Assembly (NCBI GenBank): GCA_025435555.1
Contig: JAIWWG010000018.1
Span: 124,001 to 188,000 of the forward strand
Source: Chytriomyces cf. hyalinus JEL632
Taxonomy: Eukaryota; Chytridiomycota; Chytridiomycetes; Chytridiales; Chytriomycetaceae
Direction of reading: 5' to 3'
DNA: 64,000 nucleotides
Shown: positions 33,514-46,904 of the stretch, one piece after another
Layout of the letters: each line of letters begins with the position of its first letter
Numbering within the stretch: position 1 is the first letter of the stretch
Position numbers and translations under genes: made by a program
Notes under the pieces: model-generated
What the model saw: the letters and a program-made list of their open reading frames with translations, nothing else
Databases searched by the model: none
What the model was told of the DNA's origin: nothing

Positions 33514-36500
33514 TTATGCGTTAATTGATCGTATGATGGACTTCAAGTCTGTTTTCAACAACCTGATGCGTTCATCCCTGGCAGTGTGATCGACAGCCTG
33601 GGTCAAAGTGAGCTCCGCTTGGTGCCACTGAACAGCGCTCTGTTCCAGTTTCGAGCAAATTGTGTCGAGCTTCGAATCATAGAGTTCATTCGCAGCTTCG
33701 ACTTGTGCCTGCAGTTTTTGAACCTTTTTCTTCCAGAACTTGATTTGCTGTCGGTGAGAGTCAGCTTCAAGGGCATTTTTAGGGATGTTTGCAACTTGGT
33801 AGGTGTTGCGTTGCGTGAAATCCGGAGCATTCTCCTTGGTGGACTTCTTTTGCATTTCTTCCATGTCGAGTTTCAACCTGCGAACTGTTTGAGCTTCGTG
33901 CGATAAAGACGCTTTCGTCTCTTCATGGGCCTCAGTTTGTATCTTTAAAGTCCACTGCAGATTTTGGACGTGGTATTCGTAACGCTGCGTTAACGTCGAG
34001 GATTGTAATAGATCCTCTTTCAATTTGTTGATTTGGCCTTCATGCTCCGAGACTTCGCGCATGAGCGACAAGATTTCCCTTTCTGCTTGGATCTTCAAAG
34101 AATTGAGAGAATCCTGTAGTTTAATGTTGTCAGCTTTCAAGGCATTTACAGTGGACGGGTCGATCGATTCCGAATTGCGGTCTGCCTTCAACCCACGGAT
34201 TTCAGATGCAGCCAATCGTAGCTGATGCTGCGCTTCTTGAAGGTCGATTTGGGCTTGCTCGGTACAGTTTTTGGATGTTTGCAGTTTGTCCTCGAGGACT
34301 AAAACGCGGTCCTCAGCTGAAGCGTGGTCTCTTCTGGACTGGCGAAGTTTCAATTCCAATGCTTCAATTTCTGAAATAAGTTCAGCTTTGACGGCTTTGA
34401 GGCGGGTTGATTCTTCGTCATTCGAATGGTTGAGAGATGCAGGAACTCGGTTCTTCAATTCCGCGTCATGCATTTTTGAAGAAAGAGTGTGTAAGGCCGA
34501 TTTGAAGCTCTCGAGAATTCTCTGAAGCCCTTCGTGCTGAAGGATATCATTGCTTGATTCCGTGGTGTTGTTCAAAGTTGTTCGAAGCTGTCCAAGTTCA
34601 AGTTTCAGAGACACTAGGCTTTCCATAATCTTTTGAGATTCTTTAGGATCTGTCAATAACGCTGGGGTATGCGGAACCGCGCTTCCAGAAACGCTGTGTA
34701 GGCTTTTAAGCTGTGCAATTTCATTCTGGAGGAACGAATTGCTCTTGTTCGCCTCTTGAAGGCTGTTTGACAGTTCGTTAAGCCGTTTTTGGAAGGAACC
34801 GTGTTGTGGCTGCCACTTCGTTTCAATTGCTTCCGTGTAATGCGAAACCTACGTGCGTGATTCAGCCTTTGATGCACAATAAATAACGTGTTCAGGGTTA
34901 CCTGGGCTCGAAGAAGCTCAAGTTGCCCCTGAAGGTCCGACTTTTCGTATTCGAATTCGTTAATGATTTCTTGTTGCTTGAGATCTTTCAGCTTCAGCTG
35001 AGTCACTGCTTGGTCTTTTGATTTCAGCATACCCTTCAGTTCAATCACCTGACGGCGAGTTAGGTGTTGAGCAGTAAACTATAAACACCTGTACGTGTTA
35101 GTTACCTGAGCATTTAAACGCTCAACGCTTTGCTCCAGGCTTGAGCATTTTCCATTGGCTTCAGAGACCTCAGCATTGCAAGAACGCATTGCCGATTCCA
35201 TCTGCCTGATTTGGGTGTTTTTCGATGCCAGCAAATACTTGAGGTTTTTCATCTGCGAGGATATTCTTTAGTTTTGGAGAGGACTGTTTGGCAACAAAAA
35301 ACGAACCTCCTTTTGCAAAGTTTCGATATTTTCGTTTGTTTCGCTCAGCTGAAGTGGAGAAGAAGAATTGGAAATGTATATGACATCCTCGATTGCACCT
35401 TGCGCGTCCAGCGCGTTCCTCAGAGCCAATATCTGTATTTCCTTTCTTTGGTTAACAACCTCACTTCTGCCGTATCAGGCATATTGGCATACCTCCTTTC
35501 TAAGCAATTCATTCGCTGCTTCTGAATGCGTCAGAGTCACCTCCTTGGATGCGTAACTTTGCAGCTGGGTTTGGTGGTGCTGAATTTCCTTGTTTCTTGC
35601 CAGAATGCTTTCTTTGAGTCCAGCATTCTGCAAAATTGTCGTTGAGAAGCCGTCTCAATAAAAACTAGTTTTTTTTTCGTTATGCCGTACTTGTAATTGC
35701 GCCGACTCAAGTTCCTGTCTTAACAGCCGAACTTCAAGGTCTGAATTGGACTTATTCGACTCAAGCACGATGATTTTCGATTGAAGTTTTCCCAACGATT
35801 CTTCTGTCTCTTTCATGCACGCTGTCATTTCAGAAACCTGATGTGCTCGGTCGTGAGCATCAAACCCGCGTGTTCAGTCGAGATTTTACCTTTTGGCTCA
35901 TTTTTAGGACAGTTGTGCCCTGCTCTGCAATCTCTTTTTGACTGTTGCTGAGCAACTCGCCAGCTTCTTCGAGCTTCAAGTTCAGCGATTCAGCAAGCGC
36001 ATTCTTGGCTTTAAGGTTTTCTTGAAGTTGCGAAACCTGAAAACATTGGTCAAGTACTCTGTTAAGACCGGAGTGCGAAACAACTCACCTTTCTCGTTGA
36101 AAATGTGAAGGAGCTTTGCATCTCTTCTTTTTGATCTTCCAAGTTTTTGACTTTGGAATCGGTTTTCGCAAGGTCCAATCGAACTTGTTTGTATTCGGCG
36201 TCTTTGAGGCGCAGCATTTCCTGACCGTCGAAAACCTGAGAAAATATATCAGTGGTGCACTTTATTGCAAGTGATTGTAAGTTACCTGCTCTTTTAGAGA
36301 CGATATCATTTGAAGCTGCTCCAGCCGAACTGTTTCAAGACTGACCAAGCTTTCCTTCATTTCCTGTGAATCAGAAATGAAAAGTGAGGCACTGGCACTT
36401 AAAAACGGAAGAAAATGGAATGTGAACGAACCTCGACTTCTCGCATCAATTGCTTGCTCCTTTCCTCGCTCTTGGAGGATTGGCCAGCAGATATGAACAA

Positions 36501-39500
36501 CTGTTGTTTCAGTTCTTCAAGATCACTGGCTTTTCGAACCCCCTCATTTTCCAGCGCAGTGATCTTCAAAGAATTGGATGAATTAAAGCAGTAGGAATGG
36601 TGCATGAATGCTGTACCTGCTCCTTCAAACTTGAAATCAAAACATTCAAACGACAGTTTTCGGATCGACACGTTCCCAAATCTTTCTGCGCTGAATCCAG
36701 AGTATTTCCAAGTTCACAGATTTCAGCTTGGAGATTTTGGTGATTTGATTTGTTCTGCCCCCGCTGAATCAGAAATTCATGTGATAACATCAGTATTCTG
36801 TGATGAGAGGGCAAATATAAACAGCAACGCACCTGAGCCCTCAAATTCTCGAAATCATTCTGCAAACTTTCGAAAGCTCGTTCGAAATGCTCCCGCGCCG
36901 CCTTTTCGCGTTCGAAGCTTAAATTATGCAAACGATCGCCTTTCGATAACTGCGACTCGGTTTCAATCAAAGAACTTTCCAAGTCTGCTGCCGTGGCTTC
37001 CAGTTTTTTGATGTACATTTTGGAGTCTTTGATTTTCTCTTCTGATTGCTGCGCTCTCAGCTTCAGTTCTTGAATAACTTTTTGATATTGAACGCATCTC
37101 GATTCCAAATCGGCGATTTCATTTTTTTGACGCGTTTCTTTGGCTTCAAGATCAGCGATAATTGCAACAAAATCCTGCTCAAACAGACTCAGCGTGCTTT
37201 GAGTCTTTTTTGTGGCAGACGAAAGCACGCTTTTCGCTTCAATGCTTCTTTCGCATTGGGTTCCGAAAACATTTGTAAATATGTTTTTGACATCGCTTTC
37301 CACTTGCTGGTCCGCATTTACTTCATCGATGAGGGTGCTCATTTTGACTGTATCCGTGTTGATGTTGTCCTCCAGAGTCGTCAGTTTCATTACAACAGCT
37401 CGCACTTCTTGATTCATCAACAAGTGCAGATCCCTCAAAGCTGCAGACACGTTTCCATCTTTACCGCTGTGCGATTTGTGTGACTTTTTGCTCGCAGTGT
37501 GAACCACTTCTTCGGCCAACGTTTCGGTGCTTTCAATTTGACTAGAGGCGCTGTGTCGGTCGTTTCTTTGCGATGATTCGGGTAAATGCGCCAGAGATGA
37601 CAGTTGCTGAGAGATTGGTTCGAATTTGGAAGCTTTCCGGGTTTCGGATTTCAGCGCGCTTGTCATGTTTTCCAATTCAGTCTGATGATAGATGGAAAGC
37701 GACTCCAAGTCCTTGATTGCGATAGAATTATTCTTGGCAAGTGCTGTTAATGCGTCCTTTTCGGCAACAAGCTCCGATATGTTTTGTTTGGATTCTTGAA
37801 GCTTCTCCAGCGAAGCTTGCAGTTCCGTTCGAGATACTTCCAAGCAACTTTCGAGCCTTTGATTCTCCTTCTCCGCTTTCTGAACGCCAAGTTCGAGAAT
37901 ATTGATTCGCTCCAACTGTAGCGACTCTTTGTTCTTCAGTTGGGCAGCTTCTTCGCACAAATCTTGCTCCCTCTCCTTAAGACTATCGATCGTATATTTC
38001 AAATCCATCAAGTCGCTTTCGAGACTCTCTTTTTCGCTTTCCAATTTTCCGCACTTTTCCAAAAGTGCAGCCACTTTGTCACTCAACTGACCATTTTCGA
38101 CTTTCAGGGACTTCTCTTTTGCTTCATATGCTTCGGATTCATGATTTCGAGATGGCTGCGCCCTTGAAACTGAAATTTCATGTTTGTGCGCAACTTCTGC
38201 CAAAAGTTGAACTGATTTCGAAGACTCGAGTTCGCTACGCAACTCTTCAATTTCTTCAGAATGCTGTTTTTGAATCCTGCAAGCTGCCTGTTCATTCGAA
38301 ATAGAATTAAGTTGTGTTCGTCATGGAATTAAGTATCACACGTACTTGCGCATCATTCTGTATTGATTTATGGGCTTTTTCGAGTTCGGATGTCAGCTTA
38401 AATATCTGATGGGTCAAATCTTCTTTTTCATGGACATATTGCGCGATTGCCGTCTCCTGCTGTGCGACCATCGTTTCCAATTCAGATTTTTCCAGAATCA
38501 CAGCATCAAACTCTCGCTCAGATTCACACATGTCATTTTCAAGCTGCGCAATTTCCTGCTGGTACGCGCCTTGTTGCGCCATCAGAATTGCTCGTTCGGA
38601 TTCGTAGCGATTCACTTGCGTCTCCAGCAGTTCCAAGCGAGGGTTCCAAGCTTCGGCGCCCTGCTGAGAATTGTTTTGGATTGATAGGATTACGCTGGTC
38701 AGTCAATGTGCGCATGGATTCTTCGAACCTGAACACTTACATTTTCAGAAGGCATTTTTTTCTCTGTTTCCAAAGCCGCACTCATTGTTCCCAGCGCATT
38801 AGAGGCCTTCTTCTTTAAATGTTCATTTTCAACGCACACTTCGCCAAAAGCGGTTGAGATTTTCGATATCCGCAGTTCCAACAGTTCGATTTCTGCCCGT
38901 GCCGCGCCAAGCTGCAACTTCAAATCTTGCGCTTCTTCACTAACGGAAGTTTTATCGCTGTTGGAAGTTTGAGAATATTGGGCTTTCGCATTTCGAAGAA
39001 CTTGCAGTTGTTGCTGCAAATCCAATTCGCGAGACAGTGATTCATCCAAAGTCCGTTTCAAGTCTTCTAATTTCCCCTTAAGCGAGTCCAGCTCCGCTTT
39101 GAGACTGCTATTTTGGTTGGTTTCGCGGGAAAGACGGGACTGAAGTATATCGCAACGGCTTTCATATTCAATTGACGCATTTTCCAGCTGAGATTTGAGT
39201 TCGAGCAATTTATTGCGGAGAGATGCTTTTTGAGCGTCGGCGGCTGCGTTATCAGTAAGAACTTGGCTTTCGAGGGCTTGAAGTTGATTTTTGGAGTCCG
39301 ATTCCAGCGACAGTGACAACTCACATTTCTGCTTCATTTCCAAGTACCGTTCCGATTCCGATGATGCTTCGGTATCAAGTTGAGATAATTGCAACGATTT
39401 CTCGCTCAGTTTTGCCTCCAAGTTTTGAATTTTTTCCAAAGCATCAGCCAGATTATCCTGAGTATTGTTCAGCTCAACCTTCAGGTTTTCCAATGAGAGT

Positions 39501-42500
39501 ACATCAGCATGAATTCTATCGGTCTGGGACTTTTGTTGCATAAATTGTAAATCCAGCGTCTTTGCCATGCCAACAGCCTCTAAAATCAGTTTCCCAATAT
39601 CTTCCTGACAAGTGCTGTGATTCTTTGTCACTACATCAAGTTCTGATTGTAGCTGATTTTTCTTGGTGACTTCCTGACTCAAGCTGGATTCAAAACGTTC
39701 GAAACGAATTTGAAAGTCTTCAATCTCATTGTGAAGAGTTTGGTTTTCTGCTGCGAGGGAAGAAGAAGTTTGTTTCAGTTCGTTGTACTTTTCTAAGATT
39801 TGTTCGTTGCAAATTTGGCTGTCGCTTAATTCCGTCTCCAGATGATCAGTTTTTCGCACAGCGCTGGATAAATTAGAACGAGTCTTTTCCAATTCACGCT
39901 TTAGAATCGACAGCTCTGAATTCGCTTCGTCTCTCTGGGATTTCAATTGCATAATCTGAGTATCAACATTGTTTGTCATGGACTTGAAGTCCTTCGACAG
40001 GACATTTACGCGACCTTGTGATTCGCTCAGTTTGAGCTGACATTCGTTCAATTCCCCTCGAAGATTATCAAGCTCAAGCTTTAAAATGTCTTTCGCAGCA
40101 TTGACCTCGGTGTGCGCAGCGCGAAGGGCGCTGTGCTGGGTTTTAAGTGTGGCAATTTCTTCGACAAGGGATTCCTTATTTTGCTCTGAAGATTGATTCA
40201 AGGAGCGCAGCAAGTTGTTGGAACTCTCCAACTGCGCCACTGTCTCCTCCAGATTCGAAATGTAACCATCCTTTGCATCAATCGTTTTTTGAATTTGAAC
40301 AGCATCTTCGCTGACTGCATCGAGACTTTGTTTCGCTTTTACTGTTTCTTTTTTGGATGCCGCGAGCATGTCTTCAACATGAGAAATGGCAGCAAGATGA
40401 TTCGTCCTGAGAGACTTTACTTCCACAATGTTCTTTTGCTGAGTTTCCTGCAGTTCATTTTGAAGCTGACTCAGTTTCTCACGAAATTCCGCCAAAGATT
40501 CGTCTCGCAGCTTTTTGATGTCTGCTTTTTCTTTTTGAATGACTGCTAACTGGGACTTTAAATCCTGGGCCACCTTCTCTAAAGAATGAATAGTTTTTAA
40601 ATACTCCTGAATGTGGTCGTCTCGTTTTTTCAGTTGATTCTCGTGCCTGGATTTTAAATCTTCCATCTTGAAGCGGAGCTCTTGTATGCCTTCCAACGCC
40701 TCATTTTTGAGTGACTCTGTTGTTGAAAGTTTTTGGGACTGCTCCTCGTATTTTGACTGAATATCCATCAGACTGTCTTCCAAAGAAGTGATTGTCGTCA
40801 TGATCTGAAGGGTTTCCGATTTCTGCGCTGTTCGAAACGCGACTTCGTCGTTCAATCTTTGATTCAGTGCTGAAATCTCGGCTTCATAATACTTTGCGAT
40901 CGAATCATCCGTTGAGCGCTTGACACTTTGCTCCGCACTAGCGACTTCAGAGCAACGGTCCGACATGGCTTGAGCCGCATGATGCGCAGAGGTATCCTTC
41001 AAACTCTCTCTGAAAGACTCAATCTGACTGTCTCTGGAATTGATGATGGCCTTGCTGATTGCGAGTTCCGTTTTCATTGCGGACAGTTCCGTTTCCAGTT
41101 TCAAATTAGACCGCTGTAGTTTCTCTTTTGCATCAAGTTCTTGTTGGAGGCGGCTTTGGACGCTGAGGAAACCGCGCTCATTTTGCTCCTGCGACTGGAC
41201 GTTTTCCAAGTGACTTGTCTGCGCTGTTTGGGTTTCTTGTTCGAGTTGAGATACTTTTGATTCTAGAGCGTGGACCTTCTTTTGAAGTGATTCGACTTCA
41301 TCGACAGCTGCTGTGAGTTCTTCGATAATTTCGGCGTTTTTGACTTGACCTTCTTCGATCTTCGATTCAAGAATCTGACGGCTTTCACTTTCGTTTTCCA
41401 GTGCTTTTTCAGTTGCGCCCAACTTGTCCGTCAAGGACACAACCTCGCATTGTAAAAGCGCAATTTGCTCAATAAAGAGTTCGTTCTGCAAATCCATTGC
41501 CTTAATTTTATCATCTCTTGTTTTCAACACTTGTTCAAGATCCGCCGCGTGTCTTTCGATCACTTTGTTTTTGGCAAACATGTCGTTCATTTCGAATTCA
41601 AGTACAGAGTTGTGCGATTGCTCTTGCGACGGATCTGCTTCAAGGTTTGCGTATCGACTTTGCAAGTTTTGCGTGGATACTTGGGCATGTTTTTGGGATT
41701 GCTGCAGCTGCAATTTTGACTCTGTGAATTCGACGTGCGTTCGATCCAGATTGGTTTTCTGCTCGGCATTGTTTTTGTACTGCTCGGTCAACAGAGAATC
41801 AAGCTGACTTTGGAAAGCTGAAACGCGATTGCAATCAGAACAACCGTTCAATTGAAACAAACGAACAAAACATAAACCTGCAGCATCGGATTGAATCTGC
41901 TGCTGAAGAGATGCAATCGTCGCGTTTTTAACGATGAGTTCCCTTTGCAGTGTTTCGATGCAAGCGGATGCATCGATTGGCCATGATTTTGCGACAGCAT
42001 CTTTGATATCTTCGTTTTTCTGTTCTGTTGAGACGGCTATGGAGCTTGGAGAAATATCCGTCTCAAGCATCTCATGCACGCATTCCCCTGCCAACTCATT
42101 CTGCCCTTTATCAACTGTCTGATTCTGATTTGCGTCTTCATGCAACTGAACCTGGATTCGAGGAGGTTCAGGTGCTTCAAACATTGCAGTAATGAATTCC
42201 TCCGTTTCGCAAATTGCCTCCTCTATTGCCGTTTGAATATTTGCTTGAGGAATAGCTGCATCATCCGCTGGCAAGATCATGAGCTCATCGGACTCATCAT
42301 CAGACAATGCAAGTTCAGAAGCGTAGGGTTCAGACGTGGATTGTGAGCTTGCATCGCTTTCGTCCTTTGTTTCAAATGCTTCCACCTGTTTTTGTTAAGT
42401 GTAATCAGACACTTTAGTAGCTTCCGTAAACTACTGCACCTTATCAGAGACATGCCTGCTGCTCGATTGCGATTCCGAGCTGGATAAAACAGACGGGCCC

Positions 42501-44301
42501 ACAGAAACCGAGTCCAAGTCCATTTCTTTAGGAGCGAGCTGGTTGTTATCTGGCATTACGTCGCCCTGCTTCTGGGAGTTGATGATTTCAGCCACTTTCA
42601 ATTGCGCATTAGTTTTTCCCTGACCTCTGTGTCGGGAGTTTCGGCTGACGGCACAACAATATGCACTTCTGGGCTCACTTGGTCATTTCCGTATTCTGAT
42701 AAAGACAGGTCGTCGTCGTGATATGACAGCATCGGGCTCTGTAAAGTCGCTGCTGTTAAACTCTCAGAGAATCAGAAAGATGAAATATTACCGTGTTCAC
42801 GTCGCTTTTGTCTTTATGGGACATACTGAACGAGGATGATGTTTGCTCCTGCTCACGGAGTTGTACACCACCAGGAGCAGCCATCTCAACCTTCGCTGGT
42901 TCACGTTCAACCGGATGCTCACTGCGCATGAGCTGAGACTGGGAACCCTTCGGCGGCACCAAACTCCCAACGCTCTTTGAAATGATCTCGAGCACACTTT
43001 TTGCCTCTGCGCCTTCCTCTTCAACAAAACTTGTAACACTTCCAAACATGGACATTTCAGTCAGAGTCAGGAAATCAACCAGTTCTTCGTCATAGTCTGT
43101 GTAATCGATTCGTTCGACGGGTTTTCTCTTTTCAGCGTCTAAGGCGACGGGGTTTGCGCCTTTCTCGATGAGTGCGTGTACGATGGAGATCATGGAGTGC
43201 TGCACCGCGTAGTGGAGTGCCGTGCTGTGAATGATTGAGATATTAGATACACAAGGGACACCCAGTGCAGAAGGAGTACCTGTGGTCTTTCCCGTAGGCT
43301 TGGTTAATGTCCGCTGTGGAGATGTTTCCAAGCAATTTCTCTGCAATCAGAGTTCTCTTGTTCTTGATCGCATGGAAAAACAGCGGGATTCCAGACTGCA
43401 TTCAACGAAAGCGCGTGAGATTCAAATACTGTACAGAATGCATCTCTGATGACCTTATCCACAACATCCATCTTTGCACCAGCATCCGTGAGAAGCTTGA
43501 ATGCAGTGACATCGCCCAGACAAACGGCGTAGTGCAGGGCAGTGCACCCCAACACATCTTGAATATGCAACGACGCACTGCGCTTGACGAGTAAATGGAC
43601 TATGTCTGAAAACCCGCGAATCACAGCCTGGAATACAGGTCAGATTGCTGGTGCCAAGGAGGTAACTTAGGTACACTAACAATCACAAGCGCCGTTCTTC
43701 CTTCGCGATTCACTGCATTCAAATCAATCACTTTCAACGGATTCTTGTCACCTGATGCCAAACTGGAGTCCATCAGAATCACAGCCGCGTCGTATTTGTT
43801 CTCGTCGACAGCAAGTTGCAGGGCAGTGAAGCCATGGTACGTATCCAACTTGTTGACATCCCGACCCTTTTCTGCCACAAGCGCTCTTAGTTTGCGCAAG
43901 TCGCCCGAATGGACGGCCGCTTGCAACGAGTTGAGTTTCCTGGATTCGAGATACGTTGCGCATTTGATCTTTTCTGGAGTCATTGTGGAAATGTCAGCAC
44001 GTGCGCTGACTGCAAGTGGCGGTAGTGATGAACTCGCGTTTGAAGTTGCTGATTCGCGCGATGTCTGTGAAGCGCTTGAAGCAACGCGCGAGTGATGCTG
44101 GTTTCGAAGCACATCGAGTCTGTCGGATGTTTTTTCGCCGGTTTTCTTGGCGAGGCGCTTTGATTCTTGGTCTGGAGTATGGCGAGGGTGTCAACATATG
44201 TGATATCTTCGTAGGCAGGCGACAGTACCATCAGAGATGGATGGGGCGGCAGAGCCTTTGCGCTTCCCAAACAGCGGACTGCTAAAGCCCTTTTTGCTCA
44301 T
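33514..44301 (-). CDS. Giant ankyrin-repeat plus coiled-coil protein (ANKRD26-like plan)
   Basis: Twenty-two exons chain in phase: 44301-44229, 44171-43681, 43627-43454, 43395-43280, 43224-42792, 42738-42625, 42571-42440, 42385-41878, 41817-38741, 38660-38346, 38287-36833, 36763-36617, 36563-36432, 36363-36286, 36235-36089, 36036-35890, 35837-35691, 35627-35493, 35432-35307, 35252-35106, 35048-34902, 34848-33514. The product is ~3,191 residues. The N-terminus MSKKGFSSPLFGKRKGS leads into four to five ankyrin repeats (HGFTALQLAVDENKYDAAVI, GCTALHYAVCLGDVTAFKLL, STALHYAVQHSMISIVHALI). An acidic linker follows, then ~2,600 residues of almost continuous coiled coil. Ankyrin plus long coil is the architecture of ANKRD26-type basal-body proteins; orthology is not proven. 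A golgin- or spindle-pole-like role is an alternative. From exon 5 on, nearly all introns are phase 0. Confidence 0.85.
34902..36763 (-). repeat. Array of heptad-sized phase-0 exons in the coiled-coil gene
   Basis: Within this span, six exons are exactly 147 nt (36763-36617, 36235-36089, 36036-35890, 35837-35691, 35252-35106, 35048-34902), each 49 residues or seven heptads. One is 126 nt (42 residues, six heptads) and a nearby one (38660-38346) is 315 nt (15 heptads). The others are 132, 78 and 135 nt. Introns are 50-69 nt and phase 0. Most of the 147-nt exons start with V or M and end in Q or K. Confidence 0.85.
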
Positions 44302-45087
44302 GCGAACAAGTTCCAAGTCTGATTTTATTTTGTCTGACAATTCGATGGATTTGTTTTGACATCTAATAAAATTCAGGACTTAAAAGATGACGTACTCGCT
44401 CTTAATTCCTTTTCATCGCGGGATATTGATAATCGAGCGATGGGATCCCGTGCGAGCGATCGACGTATCTGTGAGGGCTTAGCTTCAAACACATGCAAAT
44501 GGCCTGCGTAATGCGCCGAGTTATCTTTTAACGGATATGCTAATCAGTATTCACAAGCTCCTGATTACAGACATGCGCATGCTGATCGGGGGTTTTCCCC
44601 TTTGTTCAAACGGGATTCTCTTGCATCAGCCAAGCTGATAATGTCTTAAGCAGAAGCCACGTCTCCAAGCCTCTGAATGAAAGAACTTGATCTTTGCATT
44701 GCAACTTTATGTATTTTTATTGTTCCGCTAAATCGTGAGTGGCTGATCCCACTTACTGAACAGCTGAAAATTGCTGGATGAAGAGGAAGTAGCTCGACAT
44801 GAATGACGGCTGTCGCACTCAAAGGCAAGTATATCGATAAACTTTACTTCGGAACTACTCCACCCACCCACTAAACTTTCGCATAGAGTAAGAAACGAGC
44901 CAAGTGCATCGATAAACCTTGCTTTATTTAGGAACTCCAACTATCCAGTACCTCACACTCTCATCACCATCAATAAACGCGTCCAACTACAACACCGCCC
45001 ATACGCACAAATAAAAGAAAAGAGACCCGAAGCGTGCACCTGAACAAACAAATTACGGATGCAAACCACAGCCTGCTGCTCCGGATC
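44302..45087. other. Intergenic region, no gene recognised
   Basis: About 790 bp of mixed composition upstream of the giant coiled-coil gene. Only short ORFs without recognisable features occur, and no tRNA or long repeat was found. Confidence 0.5.
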
Positions 45088-45303
45088 TTAAAAAGGATCG
45101 CGGATGGGAATGCAGCCACGGGGTCCGGCTCCAGCAATGGCATCAAACATTGCTGGTCGTGTACCGTCGTTTCGCCCATTTGAAAAATAAAAAGGACAGA
45201 GGGGGGACTCACTCGCAAACGCGTCAAAACAAACATCATCCCTCCCTCCCCCAGGTGCCGAGGCCATCGTTGCTCTTCTTCTTGGTGCAGTTGCCTTGCT
45301 CAT
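45088..45303 (-). CDS. Small hypothetical protein
   Basis: An ORF of 71 codons starts MSKATAPRRRATMASAPGGG and ends MFDAIAGAGPRGCIPIRDPF. A consensus GTGAGT donor lies within it (about 45210), with an acceptor before CAATGTTTGATG. The spliced form would be ~51 residues, ending in the same C-terminus. No family was recognised. It could be a short conserved fungal protein or chance; support comes from the start context, the usable intron and the clean C-terminus. Confidence 0.35.
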   Translation of the reverse strand: MSKATAPRRRATMASAPGGGRDDVCFDAFASESPLCPFYFSNGRNDGTRPAMFDAIAGAGPRGCIPIRDPF

Positions 45304-45514
45304 GTTGTTGCTGAAACAATGGCCATGCTCTTAACAGGTGCGGTTTCCTTTGATGTAATGGCTCGACTTGTTTGCGACGGTTGGGGGGTGGAGTGGCGGG
45401 GTTTGATAAGTTACAGGCGCATGTTATGTGGTGGGGGTTGATGGTTTGATGAGTGGTAGGGCGGATGTGGAAGTGTTTTTTTTTTGTTTTTGGTGAAAGT
45501 ATTTTGACGGGGAT

Positions 45515-45845
45515 ATGCTCGCCTTTTATGCGAATTTGGACAGCGACTGCGCGTCAAGAAAAATGGACCAATCAGAAGCTGCCAATTCCATTTTGGACGG
45601 GCAAAGCACCCGCCAACTGACTACACCAAAAACAAGGGCACCAGCATCTACATCACCTTCATGCCCTGGGGTCCAACACCGCTTCAGGACGACCAAGCAG
45701 CTCTACTGAGGTGCTTAAGAAGCACGCTGCCATGGACGCGTCTGACATCGGTGCGCTGTGTTGGAATCTCGCGTCCCACATCGACGGGACCACCCCGATG
45801 CCTGACATACGCCTGACGCCCGTTCAAGCATGTGACTTTGACTGA
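45515..45845 (+). pseudogene. Possible relic of a secreted glycoside hydrolase
   Basis: Fragments in different frames read naturally as protein but do not join: SEAANSILDGQS, then YTKNKGTSIYITFMPWGPTP with LQDDQAALL, then KKHAAMDASDIGALCWNLAS ending at a stop. The GTSIYITFMPWG stretch recalls the beta-strand region of GH26-like hydrolases, but this is a weak resemblance. No start codon with a signal peptide was found and the frame shifts twice in ~250 bp. It is reported as a decayed host gene fragment with low certainty. Confidence 0.25.
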
Positions 45846-46171
45846 ACATTCTTCTTCGCACGCAGTCTAACCAGATTATGTTTGGGCATCAGCAGAGAAT
45901 CCAGGTGCGATAAACACCCACCTCCCCTGCGGGTTCCATCGTCCCAAAGACAGCACGCTCCTTCACGTATGAATATTCATCGTTTCGAGTGTTCATTCGA
46001 GAGATGTGCTGCTGTCGATTCATGCGGTGTCTCGTCAGTAGGTGGGATAGAGGACGCGGCGCGTGCACACACGAACATTGCCTCGAGTCATCAAGCCAGG
46101 TCAAGATACGTATACACGTATTTTGCGAAGCCAAGCCGTCGTTGTGAATCACGGAAAAAGTCTGTTGTGAC

Positions 46172-46904
46172 TTAGACAGTCCAACCATTCAACACCGCCT
46201 TTGGGCGCCGGGATTCCACACGCTGCCCTCCGTCAGGACTGCAAGGAATGAAGGCGCTGTGAGCTGTCTGTATACGATGGTGAACTGCGCGTATTTCTGC
46301 CGCAGAACATGCCAAGTCTGAATTACATGTCCACGAAGGCACAGCAAAACTGGATGGCGGATAGTGAGTCAAGTACGGCTCAAGGAAGGCCCCCTCATCA
46401 ACTTGATATGCGACAATGGACAAGTTGAAGTAAGATATATCGCGTGATTTGGTCATTTGAAGTTTGTCGGTCTTCCATTCATAACTCAAGATGTTGCCAA
46501 CTCCCGCGCGAACACAGCCACACAGAAGATTTACCAATCGATATGGTGATTTCATGGGTTATGGCCATTTAACGCGTTCCAAATTTCGCAACTCTTGACC
46601 CCGCAACTTCATCATTCTGTGTTGAGACTGATAATAATTATCTGCTTCAAGTACACCTTTGAATATGAGTTTGAGTTTCTCTAAATAATAAAGGTTTCAA
46701 GCTATAAGTTACCTGGTGTGATATCTCACCTGGCGGAGGGTGTGGATCTACAGCTCGCCACAGAAGAACGCTATCCGATAGAGTCATTGTAATATAGTTT
46801 TGGTTACACACGACAGATCTTGTATCCTTAGAACTTGGATGGCTGAGGTGCTGTTCACTTGGGAGGACAACGGCACTGCAAGCGCGAACGATGCTGATTC
46901 TCAC
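46172..46904 (-). other. Doubtful coding remnants
   Basis: Two ORFs (46904-46647 and 46555-46172) have fairly protein-like composition: NYITMTLSDSVLLWRAVDPH with a GTAACT donor after ISHQ, and VAYQVDEGAFLEPYLTHYPP. A splice from 46713 to an acceptor near 46620 reaches a stop after ~15 codons, so no long product results. They may be pieces of a decayed secreted protein. No family was recognised. Confidence 0.2.

Noticed and set aside
35349-35432. An extra intron inside the 126-nt coiled-coil exon (GTCATA..CTTCAG)
   Set aside because: The unspliced exon is open and equals six heptads. The donor is weak. It cannot be excluded without RNA data.
36604-41807. Numerous plus-strand ORFs of 60-145 codons across 36.6-41.8 kb
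   Set aside because: They are antisense shadows of the coiled-coil exons, with no start context or family signal.
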